Below the pieces are notes generated by a model that worked only from the letters and a program-made list of their open reading frames with translations, did not search any database and was not told the origin of the DNA. The position numbers and the translations under genes are program-made. A stretch of 64,000 nucleotides of DNA from Pomphorhynchus laevis (lineage: Eukaryota > Acanthocephala > Palaeacanthocephala > Echinorhynchida > Pomphorhynchidae): positions 28,740-92,739 of the forward strand of contig WNNJ02001019.1 of NCBI GenBank assembly GCA_012934845.2, given 5' to 3'. Shown piece by piece: positions 43,806-55,315 of the stretch (the stretch's first letter is position 1; each line of letters begins with the position of its first letter).

Positions 43806-45104
43806 AATTTACTTAACTTGTTTTTTTATAGTATTATATTGTATATGATGCACATGGTTCTTATTTACTAATTTGTAAGTTATAAACTATGAATATGACA
43901 GCGCATTAACCTTAATATTTGATATTTAATATTTTAATAATTAAATATTAAAAATTTTAAATTATATTTCTATAAAGGTTTAAGTTATAAATAACTAACC
44001 CAAACAATATAATTATAACTTAGATAATATTTTTTCGAAAAGCAAAATTTTTCTTAGAGCAATGATTTTCCTTTAATCAAATTTTTAAATAATTGCAATG
44101 TTTTTAAAATCACCTGATTGTTACCATTTAAAACTTGTCAAGCGGAAAACGTGTGAATATAAAAATTTGCATTCTCTGTAAATTAAGTGAAAAAAAACGT
44201 TGTTTTAAATATAATTTTTTATTTACCTTGTGATAGCATATTTATCATATGCTATCATATTGCCAGTTATTATTGCCATTTTATAACATAACAATAACAT
44301 TTGTTATCATTTTAAGTGTTCACGTAATATACGATTTTCAGAATGTACTGTTTTCAGTGCTAACTTTTAATGAATTCAATCCCCCCTAATTATTATTTTT
44401 CAAGATATGACAATTTTTTTGAGTTATTTAAGTGAAACAAATCTGTTATGATTTTATATGCAGTTTTTCATAATGTAAATTATGCAAATTTTGCTGATTA
44501 ATCAAATGAGGATTCGTGGTGCTTTGCTTACAGAAAGATTTTAAATTAGTAAATAAATTAAATCAATATAAACTGACATATTTTCTGTAATTTTAATTCA
44601 CTACAAGCTACAATCTAAATTAAGCAATTACTTTTTGCAGAGAGATAATTTCAAAATTCTTCTTTATTAAATATTAAATCTTTATCATGAAAAATGTATA
44701 TGAGTTAATACTATTATTTCAAAAAATATTATTATTTAGATATATGTAGTTTTTAGAATTAATTCTTATCTTTATTTAAAATACAATTTTACATTAAAAT
44801 TAAATTGTTTTTCTGTGCAATTCTTACTTTAATTCTTTAATTTACTTTGTATTTTATATTGTGATATGTCTAATGTAATATAAGGCACTTATTGGTCTTA
44901 TTCTTTCATTTTAAAACATGTTATTTTTATAAGAACAACACAAAATAATAAGCCTTTTTAATTTAAAGTGCTAAATCATCAAGCAAATTGTATCAAATAC
45001 GACATTCTTCAAGACCCTGTCTCGGTTCATTATCCGTTATCACGATTATTAGTTGGTAAACTAATTTCATTGTCGAACAAATCTAATTATTTTTATTTTT
45101 TAAG
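43806..45104. other. Intronic AT-rich stretch, no gene seen
   Basis: No repeat or coding signal recognised. Confidence 0.4.
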
Positions 45105-46161
45105 GTGCTTTGCTGAACTGTCTTGATCACTCTGACATAAAATCTATTATTTCTAAATTTGGCGTAAGTTGTTTATATTTGGATTCAAAATTAATGTGTT
45201 TTGTTGTAAAACAAAACACATTAATTTATTTTTTATAAAAAAATAAATTTAAAAGTTTTGTCGTGCTGTTTTGATAACTTCATGACGGTCCGACGTAGAT
45301 ACGGAAATATTACGCTACATATAAATAAATATATATAATGCAAATTTATTAAAAAATAGTTTAATTTAACTTTTTGTAAGTAAACACTAAACCAATGTAG
45401 CATAAAATTGGGTATTAGCAGTAATTTTCCCATCATCAAATGATAAGATTTTAGCTCAGTTGTTGCTTTAAACATCAGTTGTATTCGATATTTGTCGTTG
45501 ATTATTTTGATTCTAAAATGCAAAGGAACCTTGACGTTTATATGAAAAACGCTTGGAAATGTGTTGCTTCAACAGATTAAAGGTATAAATTAAATTGTCT
45601 TCAATTTTAAATATTTAAGATTTTATTTTGAAATAAATAAAAAGTGAATTGTTTGCTAAGGTTGTACTTTAAAATTTATAACAAAATAAATTTGTAATCC
45701 TTGCTCATAGTGTTTGCATCCAGTCTGGATATTTGAGCATTCTCTGCGTGTAAGAGTTCTTACATCCCAATCAATTGCTAGTCTTTGGAAGCGTAACGGA
45801 TTATCACTACACGATCAGGTTTGCTTAAAGTTTGATTGCAGTTAAATTTATATTTCGTTGTATAGCTAGTCCTTATCAGCAGTAGTCGTTGTCGTGCCGA
45901 AATGGCTGATAGAGACATTATGGCCCTTCAGGTTGGAGCAGCTGTGCTAGATCCTAACGAGTTTCTCTTACATGTTATGAACAGATATAAGATTTTGACA
46001 TGGCTGAGGTTCAATACATGTCTTAATGATACTCGACAATTATTATTTTTTCTACAGCGAGGAAAGTCTGTATGCGCATCGTGGATCTTATGACAACTAT
46101 ACATACAAACAACTTGCTTTGATCGTTGAAGAATTTTTTGATCTTATATTTCAAATACTTC
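45105..46161 (+). CDS. UBR1: UBR1-like gene, four exons of the central helical body
   Basis: Exons 45105-45163, 45711-45818, 45866-46008 and 46058-46161; introns of 547, 47 and 49 nt, all in matching phase. Products: ALLNCLDHSDIKSIISKFG; IFEHSLRVRVLTSQSIASLW + KRNGLSLHDQ; LVLISSSRCRAEMADRDIMA + LQVGAAVLDPNEFLLHVMNR; and EESLYAHRGSYDNYTYKQLA + LIVEEFFDLIF. They match human UBR1 E-H-P-L-R-C-L-V-L, M-W-R-R-N-G-F-S-L-V-N-Q, K-C-R-R-E-M-F-D-K-D, M-D-P-N-x-F and N-T-L-I-E-E-M-L. The segment between 42780 and 45105 is shorter than in vertebrates (about 40 residues missing or in an unfound exon). Confidence 0.9.
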
Positions 46162-46679
46162 GTAAGTGAACGAAATTGATAATTTTTTTGACAAAATTTA
46201 ATTTTTTTAAATGTAAAATATTTGTAAAGATATTTGATTAAGAAATAAAATAACTTTTTAATATTATTTTTCAAATATTGTAAAAAATTAATATTTATTT
46301 TTTTTAATTTGCAAAAAAGCGTGAAAAAAATTGAAAAGATGTCTTGAATAAACTTCAATGAAATTTTTCCATGATAATAAGGAAGTTTTTTATCGAATAG
46401 ATTTACTCAAGAATTAATATTCAAGAATATTAAAATATTGAGTAATTCTAATTTTTTATTATAAACTTTTTTGAGTGTGAATACACTTTAATATGTAAAT
46501 GATTAGCGTAAAAGCAATTTTGATGAATTTATATATTAAATAAAGGAGTAAATTGTTAAACGAGTAAACTCAACAATTCTTATCGACAAACTCCGCTATA
46601 ATCTAGTGTTGTTGTGTATGAAAATTTTTTATCCTATAAATAAAGAATATTACATAATCATTGTATTGTCATAAAAAAT
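46162..46679. other. Intronic AT-rich stretch, no gene seen
   Basis: Strongly AT-rich; the minus-strand frame 46023-46358 is Lys/Phe-rich composition only. Confidence 0.4.
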
Positions 46680-47265
46680 GTTTTAGTCACCTAAAAATTG
46701 AATAAAAATTGGGATGATGTAGTTAACAGTACACAAGATAGATATAAATATGCAGAATTTAAGTGGAATTCGGACAGCATTCATTGTTTGCTAAAAGCCT
46801 CTTATTATTTTGTTTGATATGATCATTTTTATAACGACAATCTAATTTTAAAAATTAGATCGTGATTGATTTAAGTTTAACATAAAAGATTAAATAAAAA
46901 GTTGGTCTCTGATTTTAATAAATAAGAGCAGAACTATTAAAGCCTTAATAGTCTAGCACTGATGTCATTAACCTTGTATACTTGTTTTGTCCCTGTAAGA
47001 GCTATGTCTTGCGAAAAGTGTAATCAAAATTATTTTCTGATTAAAATGTGCCAATTGTTCCTATATAAATAACTATCGAATGTATCGAGAGTCATTGCCC
47101 CAGAAACATAATATGCTTTAGTCACCTAAAAGATGGAATATAAAATTCGGATGCAGTAGTTTACAGCACACAATATAGATATAAATATGCAGAATTTAAG
47201 TGGAATTTAGACAGCATTCATTGTTTGCTAAAATCCTCTTATTATTTTGTTTGATGTGATAATTT
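46680..47265 (+). repeat. Direct repeat of about 150 bp, two copies 430 bp apart
   Basis: TTTAGTCACCTAAAA...TAGATATAAATATGCAGAATTTAAGTGGAATT...CAGCATTCATTGTTTGCTAAAA occurs at 46680-46832 and 47114-47265. The copies differ by scattered substitutions. The 280 bp between could be an insertion or part of a larger unit. Confidence 0.75.
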
Positions 47266-47839
47266 TTAATAATTTTAAAAAAGTTAATGTATAATATACA
47301 TTAACTGTATAATATCTTGGCCACGCAAGATATTATTAAGTATAACAAAATATAGCAGCTGAAAAGACTCGACTAACATTGAAATTTGTACGCGGATGAA
47401 ATTCGGAAACTACTATCGAAGTGTTTTTTGCAAAGATGTGTTCGCGCTGCATTTGCGCTTCACGATCTGCAATCCATAGTCATTGCGACATCTAATATCA
47501 ATGAGTCGGGAGCACTGAGAGTTGATAGAAGGAGCACGTTTGTGCCGTCGCGAATATGATATTGCTAAGATTAGTCAGTGTGATGTTTTACAAATGATTT
47601 TTTTGCTGATCTTTTATTATATTTTACTGTTCAAAAATTAAATGAATTCAATTTTACAAGCGAGAAATATTTTGGTTTTAGTTTTTATTGTATATCTAAA
47701 ATTATCTGACGTGAAAATCACAAATACTTGAAGAGAAACGGAAAACACAAACATAAAAAATTGTAAATTTCAAATACTTAATTCAATTAAAACAATTTTA
47801 TTTATTAAAACAATTTTATTAAAACAATTTTATTAAAAC
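47266..47839. other. Intronic stretch, no gene seen
   Basis: 47340-47580 is somewhat less AT-rich without open frames; unassigned. Confidence 0.35.
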
Positions 47840-48140
47840 AATTTTAGAGAAAATTCGTTTCCAATCCGAATTATTACAAGTAAGTGAGGAATATTTATTT
47901 GATAAGAAAAATCCAATATTTCGACGGCACTGCGGCACGTCATCTTCAGGGTTGTATGTATATTATTTGTCAAACTTTTTTTAAGGTTAAAACAAGTTTG
48001 ACCAAAAGTTAGATGTTATTTATCTCAAACTTTTTTTAAGTTTGAGATAAATAACATACAACCCTTAAGATGACGTGCCGTAGTGCCGTCGAAATATTGA
48101 ATTTTGCTAATCAAATAAATATTCCTGTTTCCTCGCCTTG
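47840..48140. mobile_element. Foldback element with CTGA-hairpin-GAAA arms, copy 2
   Basis: Same family as 10342-10595: starts AGAGAAAATTCGTTTCCAAT, arms with CCAATATTTCGACGGCACTG and the complementary CAGTGCCGTCGAAATATT-like arm, ends TTTCCTCGCCTTGTAA. The central part differs and holds a second nested palindrome (TTATCTCAAACTTTTTTTAA and its complement). No convincing target-site duplication was found for this copy. Confidence 0.75.
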
Positions 48141-48389
48141 TAATTTATTTAATCAATATTTACTACTTGTATTACATTATTACAAATTTCATCGTGATTA
48201 GTTTTGAGATTTTACTTAATTTGCTTTATGAGCAGCTTGACCCTTTATATTACTTTCCCTAAGTCAATCGCTAAATAACTATTCGAACATTTGATTATTA
48301 GAATAATAGATTAATACATTGATAATTTTTTTATATCTATTTTTAGTGGTAATTTTTTATCCAAAAATGTTATTCAAGAATAATTTACA

Positions 48390-51340
48390 AATCTGGTTTC
48401 CTCAAATGAGCCTATGAACAAGTGAAAATCATCAAAGTCAATGATTTGTCATGTATACGAATTCCCAATTGGCCGACTTACCCGTATGCACATTGAATTT
48501 GCCCTCATTAGCGTAATTGCCAATTTACATCTAATCTTGTTCACATATTTGTTGTAATCAACATTTGAGTTTGTAGCAAATTTGCTGCTAGCCTTCTAAT
48601 AAGATCGTTTGCTACGACACCTACCCCTACCGATATAGAAAATAAGAGCAGACAGCATATGCCGTTTATAATATCACGCACTCGCTCTTCGTATTTCGCA
48701 CGTTTTCTCTGTTCGTGATAGTTGAAATGTCTTGCTGATTTTTATGGCTTTATGACTGGGCATTTATGTTGAAAATACAGATGTCAAAATATGACCTCAC
48801 CAGTCCTCCACCATGTATACCAGAACAAGATATATCAACACGCGCTCCCGCGTCTCTTTTTGTTGTCTCACGCTGAAAGGTTATTGTTGGCGATACCGGT
48901 TTAAGCTCTTGCTTCACTGCGACGACGCTACAAGCTTTCTTCATAATCCTCAATAGTGAATCCCAGATTACATTGTGGCTATTGCTGGTAACGCACCCAG
49001 ATTAAAATACAATACGTAGGCGATAGTACACTCGTTTCCGCACAAACATATACGAGGTGCATTTTCTGGCGTTTATCCGTAACGAGCTGCAAGGGCATCT
49101 TTGAATTCTACAGAGGTTAGAAGCAGATATTTTACGGTTGACAGTTCAACCAGGAAGACACTCCGTTATCAATTGCATGTTTGAGTGCGTTACTTAAATC
49201 ATCATCAAGAATCGGAATTTAATGCTCCCTTTTCCCACTAATTATTACTTCTTTTTTCGCTCCAATTATCATGCTTGCGATTTTATATTTCTGAAACCTT
49301 ATGGCTTAATTATCAAACTCATTCATGCTCTTAAAGACTTTAAGCGAAAACATATATTCGGACTCCGTCGATTTACATGGGTCAATTAATCCCAAACCTC
49401 CGTATCTCGTTGGTAAAGTCATTATCAGTTTATGAGCATGTTTAGCGGTTTTTAGGCCTATAACTCTTGAAGTAAATTCATCTGTAATTTAATTTGATAG
49501 TACAGAGAACCAATCAGGGTCACAATGGTATGTTCGCTGCATGAAAATCCATCTTGTTTGGTGCATGGCCTTTAATGCATAGTAAGCTACGTGTGCATAT
49601 TTGTCAGCGACCATCGTTAATTTCTCTGATACTCCGTATAATATAGAAACTTTCTCTTTGATTTTCTTGCTGCAATATTCCTTAGTTCCTATCGACGCAC
49701 CGATAATTTCCAATCCATCTGTGATCACAGACACCTCAGTATTTGCAAACACACCTTTCGCTCGACTATAAATATCTCTGTGAACCAATAGCTTGCACTT
49801 AACGACCTCCGGAAAGTAAATGTAGGCAGGTCCAATCGTTTGAATATAATCCCAAACTGATTTTAACTCAAGTACATTGCCGACGCAGTTAGAATCATCG
49901 GTATACTATCTATGCATAGAGTTGGGTGTGTCAGATTGCAACTATAAAAGTAAGGAAAGCGTGCTAACGGCAAAGACAGCCATCGCCAGTGGGTCTCCCT
50001 GAGTGAAACCTTATTGAATATAACATTTTTCACTGTCTTGATTGAAGTTTTCTCGTAGGGAACTGTTTTAAGCCACAAACGGATTGCTAGTCTTCCTGTA
50101 CGATCTTACATATAGCTTTGCTTATGAATCTCTTTTTCACCTCTCTAATACCAACTGGTCTTACCCGAGGATTTTTGTTCAGCGGAATCATACGGCTAAT
50201 TTTAAATGCATATAGCAGTTCATCTGGTACTTTTTCTTTGGCCAACCTTCTGGTAATTTAGCAAGACATTCAGCCAGGTTATCAGATTCAGATTCAAAAC
50301 TGGTAAGCATCCTAAATCAGGCTCGTTCGTCTACTCATGAAGGACCAACAGCAACCTTGGTAGATGATGCAGCGCTAATTATTGAGCTGGCATCAAGTCA
50401 TCGAATACTATTGAATGATGCGGCATTGATCTTTCAATCGGACTTTATAGTATTACCTTTTCGGCCGCGTTACTCAAACTAGGATGAAGTTTTTCTAGAA
50501 TTCTTAAAACACTGTTATCTCCAACTATATCACTGGTACTGTGTATTTCCTTAACGGTAGTGTCACAGTTTTACAATCTGAGAGCTCTTGATGTCTGATC
50601 ATCTTTGATCAAATGAAAGAAATTGGGTACCAAGTCCTTGAAATTATCAACCTCTTTTACTTTTGAGTTTTTCATGCTGAGTAACCTCTCTTTGTATCGA
50701 TCTTGCAGGATGCGAGTTTCGTGCAACAAAACTGATAATCTTCGTTCTAGAGTTTGACGAACAACCTTAATTTTTTTGCTAATGATTCTTTGGAGTATGC
50801 ATTGACAAAGAACAGTTGCAGTTTTGAACGCAATACCCTGCTTAGATAACGAGTATCCAATGACCTCGTACTTTGATGCTAGTATTCTTTATAAATCCTT
50901 ACTTGCTCTGCATTGTGCCAACTCCATCAAATTCGGAATCAAATTATTCACTTTATCGTAATCTGATTGTTTCACTGTATGTACTCCATTAGAATAACAT
51001 AGATAAGCACTCCCATTGCAATTCAGGTATCCGTCAATGTTATTTGCTTGTACAAGATCAACTAACGATTCAAAACAAGTATCACCCCCTCAAATATTGA
51101 TACATGCTGCTGCAAACTATGAACAGGTTCAACTATTACTACATTCTGCCGATTAGACTGTACAACTACGACTTCCAGCCTGTTAGAACATTTAGGTGCT
51201 TTACAGTTGAAACAATTGCGACCTCTACGCAGACAGATAAAATTTTTACAGACTACCGATTTTCCGATACATCCACAGCACTTAGATTGAGTTGATGGGA
51301 CTGCTCGAGGCATGTTCGAACCTCGCCTTGACGTGAAACC
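48390..51340 (-). mobile_element. Family A endonuclease-type RT element, near full length but decayed
   Basis: Spans from an N-terminal Cys cluster (51062-51313) through helical linker, RT remnants around 49900-50250, VSVITDGLEIIGASIGTKEY and AHVAYYALKAMHQTRWIFMQ (49489-49788), to the endonuclease-like end at 48750-48953 (GARVDISCSGIHGGGLVRSY + FDICIFN) and the 3' end near 48398 (TTTCCTCAAATGAGCC). It gives the domain order of family A: CXC-like finger, RT, C-x-C/H-C knuckle, endonuclease-like A-R-x-D-I ... F-D-x-x-x-F-N. Several breaks. Antisense to the host gene. Confidence 0.75.
51062..51313 (-). CDS. Family A N-terminal CXC-like zinc finger
   Basis: 83-residue frame with an ATG at 51313 (MPRAVPSTQ) and an 11-Cys cluster: CCGC, VVC, FIC, NCFNC, KC, in a Lys/Arg-rich setting, spaced like half of a CXC (tesmin/TSO1-type) domain. 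In the host proteins that carry it, that domain binds DNA, so it may help this element recognise its target or RNA. The assignment is by pattern only. Confidence 0.55.
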   Translation of the reverse strand: MPRAVPSTQSKCCGCIGKSVVCKNFICLRRGRNCFNCKAPKCSNRLEVVVVQSNRQNVVIVEPVHSLQQHVSIFEGVILVLNR

Positions 51341-51857
51341 GCAAAAGTACCTCCAAGACAGAACTAAGACAGGAACTCCAAGACAATCTTGAGTCGAATA
51401 GTCAGGGGCTCATTGTTTGGCTCGTTGAGTATGTATTTTATTTTGTATATATTTGTATGTAGTAATTATTATAATATAATATATTATAGTAATTAATATA
51501 TTATATTATAGTAATATAATATAGTAATTTATTATTATATTATTGTAAGTACTAATTAACCAAGAAACCTTTTACTAGTTCAATTCATATGAACGATTGT
51601 AATTAACTTGAACACTTATAACTTTTCTTTATTCTATATAATATTATTAACATTATTTATTAATAATGCATTTGATTAATAGAATAGATTACTTTTAGAG
51701 CAAATGAAATTTTTACCATTTTTTAATAATTTCAATTTTATTATTAAGTGCTCATGGATGTAATAAATTAATTATTTGATTTTACTTTTACATGGACTTA
51801 TTAGTATTTATAATGCATACCGTGATTTATACACAACCTACACTTCTCTTGTTTTAG

Positions 51858-52103
51858 TTGAACGCTATCACCCGAGTATTGGTTTTTCCGATTGGCAGAC
51901 AATGCTTCAGCGTGACATGATACACTCACTATGCTGCAAAAACCAAGCACATAACGAGTTATTTAAAGACATTGATGACCCCGACGATCGTAAAAATTTT
52001 GACGTTCGTAACAATCAAATAATTTTCGTTTCGCTCAATTTTAATGCATTTAGAATTTTACACAAACGTTTGACGAAATATTGAATGAAATAGCTGAAGT
52101 TAG
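51858..52103 (+). CDS. UBR1: UBR1-like gene, two exons
   Basis: Exons 51858-52003 and 52054-52103 with a 50-nt intron (GAC|GTTCGT ... CATTTAG|AAT). The split codon C|TT from 46161 is completed. The products LERYHPSIGFSDWQTMLQRD + MIHSLCCKNQAHNELFKDID and NFTQTFDEILNEIAEV match human G-E-R-F-S-P-G-V-G, R-E-I-I-H-Q-L-S-I-K-P-M-A-H-S-E-L-V-K and M-E-S-V-I-E-A-V-A-H-F. A donor at 52007 (GTAACA) has better consensus but breaks the frame, so the 52003 donor is preferred. Confidence 0.85.
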
Positions 52104-52734
52104 GTATAAGCTTTTAGCTAAAATTAATTAATAATTAATTAAAATACTTTTATTAATTAATAATTAATTATTAATTTATTAATTTTTTAGATTAAATTTT
52201 TTCTAGAAAAAAGTTACAATAAAAATAGAAAACTAGTACATCAAATTCGTGTTCGTTCATACTTCTGAGGTGGACACCTGTAGGATTTGAGCAGTTCTCT
52301 TTGTCGTGCTTCATGAAGCAATCGTCACGTTCATACATCGCCTACTTGCTGTTTGGCTTCTGTATGGCAACTTCAATTAATTTATTAATTATAAAAAGAT
52401 AGTTATTATATAAGCATTCTATAAAGACATTACCATCGCTCATCTGAATAGAAATATTTAAATTATGCTAAATGTGGGCTTAATACATTGAAATCAAACA
52501 GCTTGATGCGAACTAATTCCGTTTTTCTAATTTTGGGCTATATTTCAAATTCATATAGGGAAGTGGTTGAAATTAATTTTCTCTCAATCTTAATTTAGAA
52601 TAAAATGCACAACTCACATACATGTTGTCAATAAGCATATTATATTATATTTCGTTTTATTATTAATTATTTTCGTGTTTATTTTGTTTATATATGATGT
52701 GATAATTCTGTCCTTTGTTTATATATAATTAAAT
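52104..52734. other. Intronic stretch, no gene seen
   Basis: AT-rich, with a less AT-rich patch at 52240-52370 that has no open frame. Confidence 0.35.
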
Positions 52735-53230
52735 CAGCTAACTGATCCTACGTATTTAATATAATTATAAAATAAACAAAACATAATAATGCAAAATCAA
52801 AATTTAATAATTAAATAATAAAATTAATAATTGTTTTTAGATTTTCTATAATTTTAATCAAGTTAAAAATTGAAATTTAAAATAAAAAATATTGAGATAT
52901 TTTAATATATAAAATATATTAAATATATATTTTAATATAATTTAATATAATATATATTTTAATATATAAAATATATATTATATTAAATAATATATAATTG
53001 TTTTTAGATTTTCTATAATTTAAATCAAGTTAAAAAAAATAAAATAAAAAATAAAATTTAAAATAAACGTCATTTTTATGAATTGACTAATAAATAACAG
53101 ACGTTGTATCAGAATAAGAATTAGAGGTCATCAGGAGGAACTGCTATGCTATCAGGTTTCGGCCTTTAACTCCTCTACCCAACATAGCAGATGGGCCAAT
53201 TACATGCTAATGATGTATTTCCTCTGAAAT
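52735..53230 (-). repeat. Penelope-associated terminal repeat in minus orientation, with AT expansion
   Basis: The reverse complement contains CTGCTATGTTGGGTAGAGGA, GGCCGAAACCTGATAGCATA and the AT block with TTAGTCAATTCATAAAAATG. Compared with other copies the AT block is expanded by an internal TATATTTTAATATA-type tract (52890-52990) and a second copy of ATTGTTTTTAGATTTTCTAT. Confidence 0.75.
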
Positions 53231-54086
53231 AATTCTATCCTTAGCACAATTCTTAATTTTCAATTTATTTTATTGTTTTCTTATTATTTTTCTTTTTATT
53301 TTAACCATTTCACACATTTGGTTGGATAATTACATCGTAATTTGTTCCTTAATTTTATATTTCATTTCGGCATCTTATTGTTTGGAATGATACATCCAGT
53401 ATAGCGAAAGCGGTTTATGTGAATATTTGTTCAACTGTATCTTTAAAAAATCTCTGGAGATGATCGCAAATGCACTGGCGTTACTGAGTTAAGTATTTTG
53501 AATTCTACAATGTAAATTCATTTAATTGTGCAATTGAATGTGTGAATAGTATGTGTGACACTCCTAGTTATTCAATTAGAGTTAAAATATTTTCTTAATC
53601 AACATCAATGATATTGATTTTAACAGCTAGAAGAGTTAGGATAAGTGCTCTTTATCAGCTTTACGGTAGATATAGAGATGATAATCATTTACTTATGACT
53701 TTATGATTGACAAAAGTCAATACGCGATAGCAAATATTTGCGATTGATATATCAATCTCAAATATGATCTATTTATATCGCGTATACATATAGCGATTGA
53801 TTATATCATCTTAGACTACTCAAAAAATAATTGGTTATTTCAACCACAAGTTATTTATTTTGCTAAACATAGTAGTTTCATGATTGATGCTGGAGTACAG
53901 TTAAACATATCACTTACTCAATATAAATATTCTGGAAATACATATCCTAAAGATGTGTATTAAAATAATGAATTTATACATTTTCTTGGTTTGTCAAAAA
54001 CCTTGTACTCTTAAGGTATTGTTAATTATCATCTTGTAATTCATATTTTGCAATTTAGTCGCATTTGATAATTTTTTTATATTTAG
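53231..54086. other. Intronic stretch, no gene seen
   Basis: Includes an AT-rich self-complementary patch at 53700-53800 (GATATATCAATCTCAAATAT and related GCGATTGATTATATC). No coding signal until the acceptor at 54086. Confidence 0.35.
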
Positions 54087-54186
54087 AAAGTCAGGACCCA
54101 GTAAAGTTCAATACATCCTGAAAAGCGAATATGAAGCTATGCTAAATCCTTACTCTGCTCATCTTTCGCGTGCCGATCGCAATCAC
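54087..54186 (+). CDS. UBR1: UBR1-like gene, last exon recognised in the window
   Basis: Acceptor ATTTAG|A completes AG|A from 52103; donor AATCAC|GTAAGT. The product KSGPSKVQYILKSEYEAMLN then PYSAHLSRADRNH aligns with human UBR1 K-K-P-G ... Y-E-L-K-P-E ... F-N-L-Y-F-Y-H-F-S-R-A-E. The exon leaves in phase 0. No continuation was recognised to the right, so the rest of the protein (RING-type domain and C-terminal cap) must lie beyond 64 kb if the gene is whole. Confidence 0.88.
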
Positions 54187-55104
54187 GTAAGTTTCGTTAG
54201 CTTATTTTTGTTTCTTTTGGTAATTATTTCAAAAGTAACTTGAAATTATAAATAATCTTTGCGTTGACCACGTGTTATTTCTAGTCGATATGCCATGCAG
54301 TCGTTACAATTAAAATTTTGATAAGTTCATTCTGCACGTTGCTTTTAATATTTACTTAGGAAGTATTGAAGCATTAAGAAACAAACTATACAGGACTAGT
54401 TTGATAATTACAAAATAAGTAGCTTTTCAAATTTAACTTAGAACCTTCCCCTACCTACGCTGAAACAATTTTTTGCAAAAATAGATAGGTTTTCAATTTG
54501 AAAGTTGCATCTCACTCTAATAACGCTGTCTAAATTTGAATTCACAAATAATTTCAATTAAATATTCAAAATGTCATAATTAAGTTTTTCTTTTAATCAA
54601 AGCAAACGAAGGTTTTGGGTATCGACATTAAAAACGGAAAAGTGAAATATAGTTATTGGATCAGTAGCTGATGAGTTATACAACTAGTGAAATGCAGCGT
54701 ACTGCTGTTGGTTTATACATTGGATTGAAACAACGTGCAAAAGGAAGTCAGAAAACTTATAATTTGACTTTGACAGGTTCTTAATCGATAATCCGAATAT
54801 GACCTCATTGTCAACACACTAAAGCCTAATCACTAAAGTTCCGTTAAGATACGATTTACCGGAACCAACATATAATCATTGTATCATCATCCTATTGAAT
54901 TAATTAACGCCTAAATGTTAAATTGCATCTCACTTTATGGTAGTTCAGTGATCATGAATAAGATCACTCAGGTAATATAAAAAATTTATCGAAAACTCAA
55001 ATTTATTTCTACAACATGCACTCTATTCTACGACCATGTGAATGAAAACTACAATATCAAATAATTCTATTTTTTTATATACCTGATTTATTTCACAAAT
55101 TACA
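54187..55104. other. Intronic stretch, no gene seen
   Basis: Open frames are short. CAAACGAAGGTTTTGGGTAT after an acceptor-like AATCAAAG at 54601 was tested as the next UBR1-like exon but does not match the family. Confidence 0.35.
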
Positions 55105-55315
55105 TTCAAGGAATCCCGCAAATGGGCTCATTTAAAACAAACAAAATTAAAATAAGTATTCATTTGATGTAATCACCGTCTCCGTATTAAAATGTTGCCA
55201 ATGGCGCATGATCTTTGATCTTGATGCTCTTAGACAAGCCGATACCATTCCAGCCGAAGATATGGCAATTGATGTGCGCAAAGCGCTCATCTGATCACTA
55301 TAGTCTGTTCCTTTT

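Noticed and set aside
45233-46358. Minus-strand frames of about 100 codons (45233-45523, 46023-46358)
   Set aside because: They overlap or flank well-supported + strand exons and have Lys/Phe/Ile composition only.
54601-54670. Next UBR1-like exon after 54186
   Set aside because: The acceptor-like site is present, but the product does not resemble the family and hits a stop without a donor.
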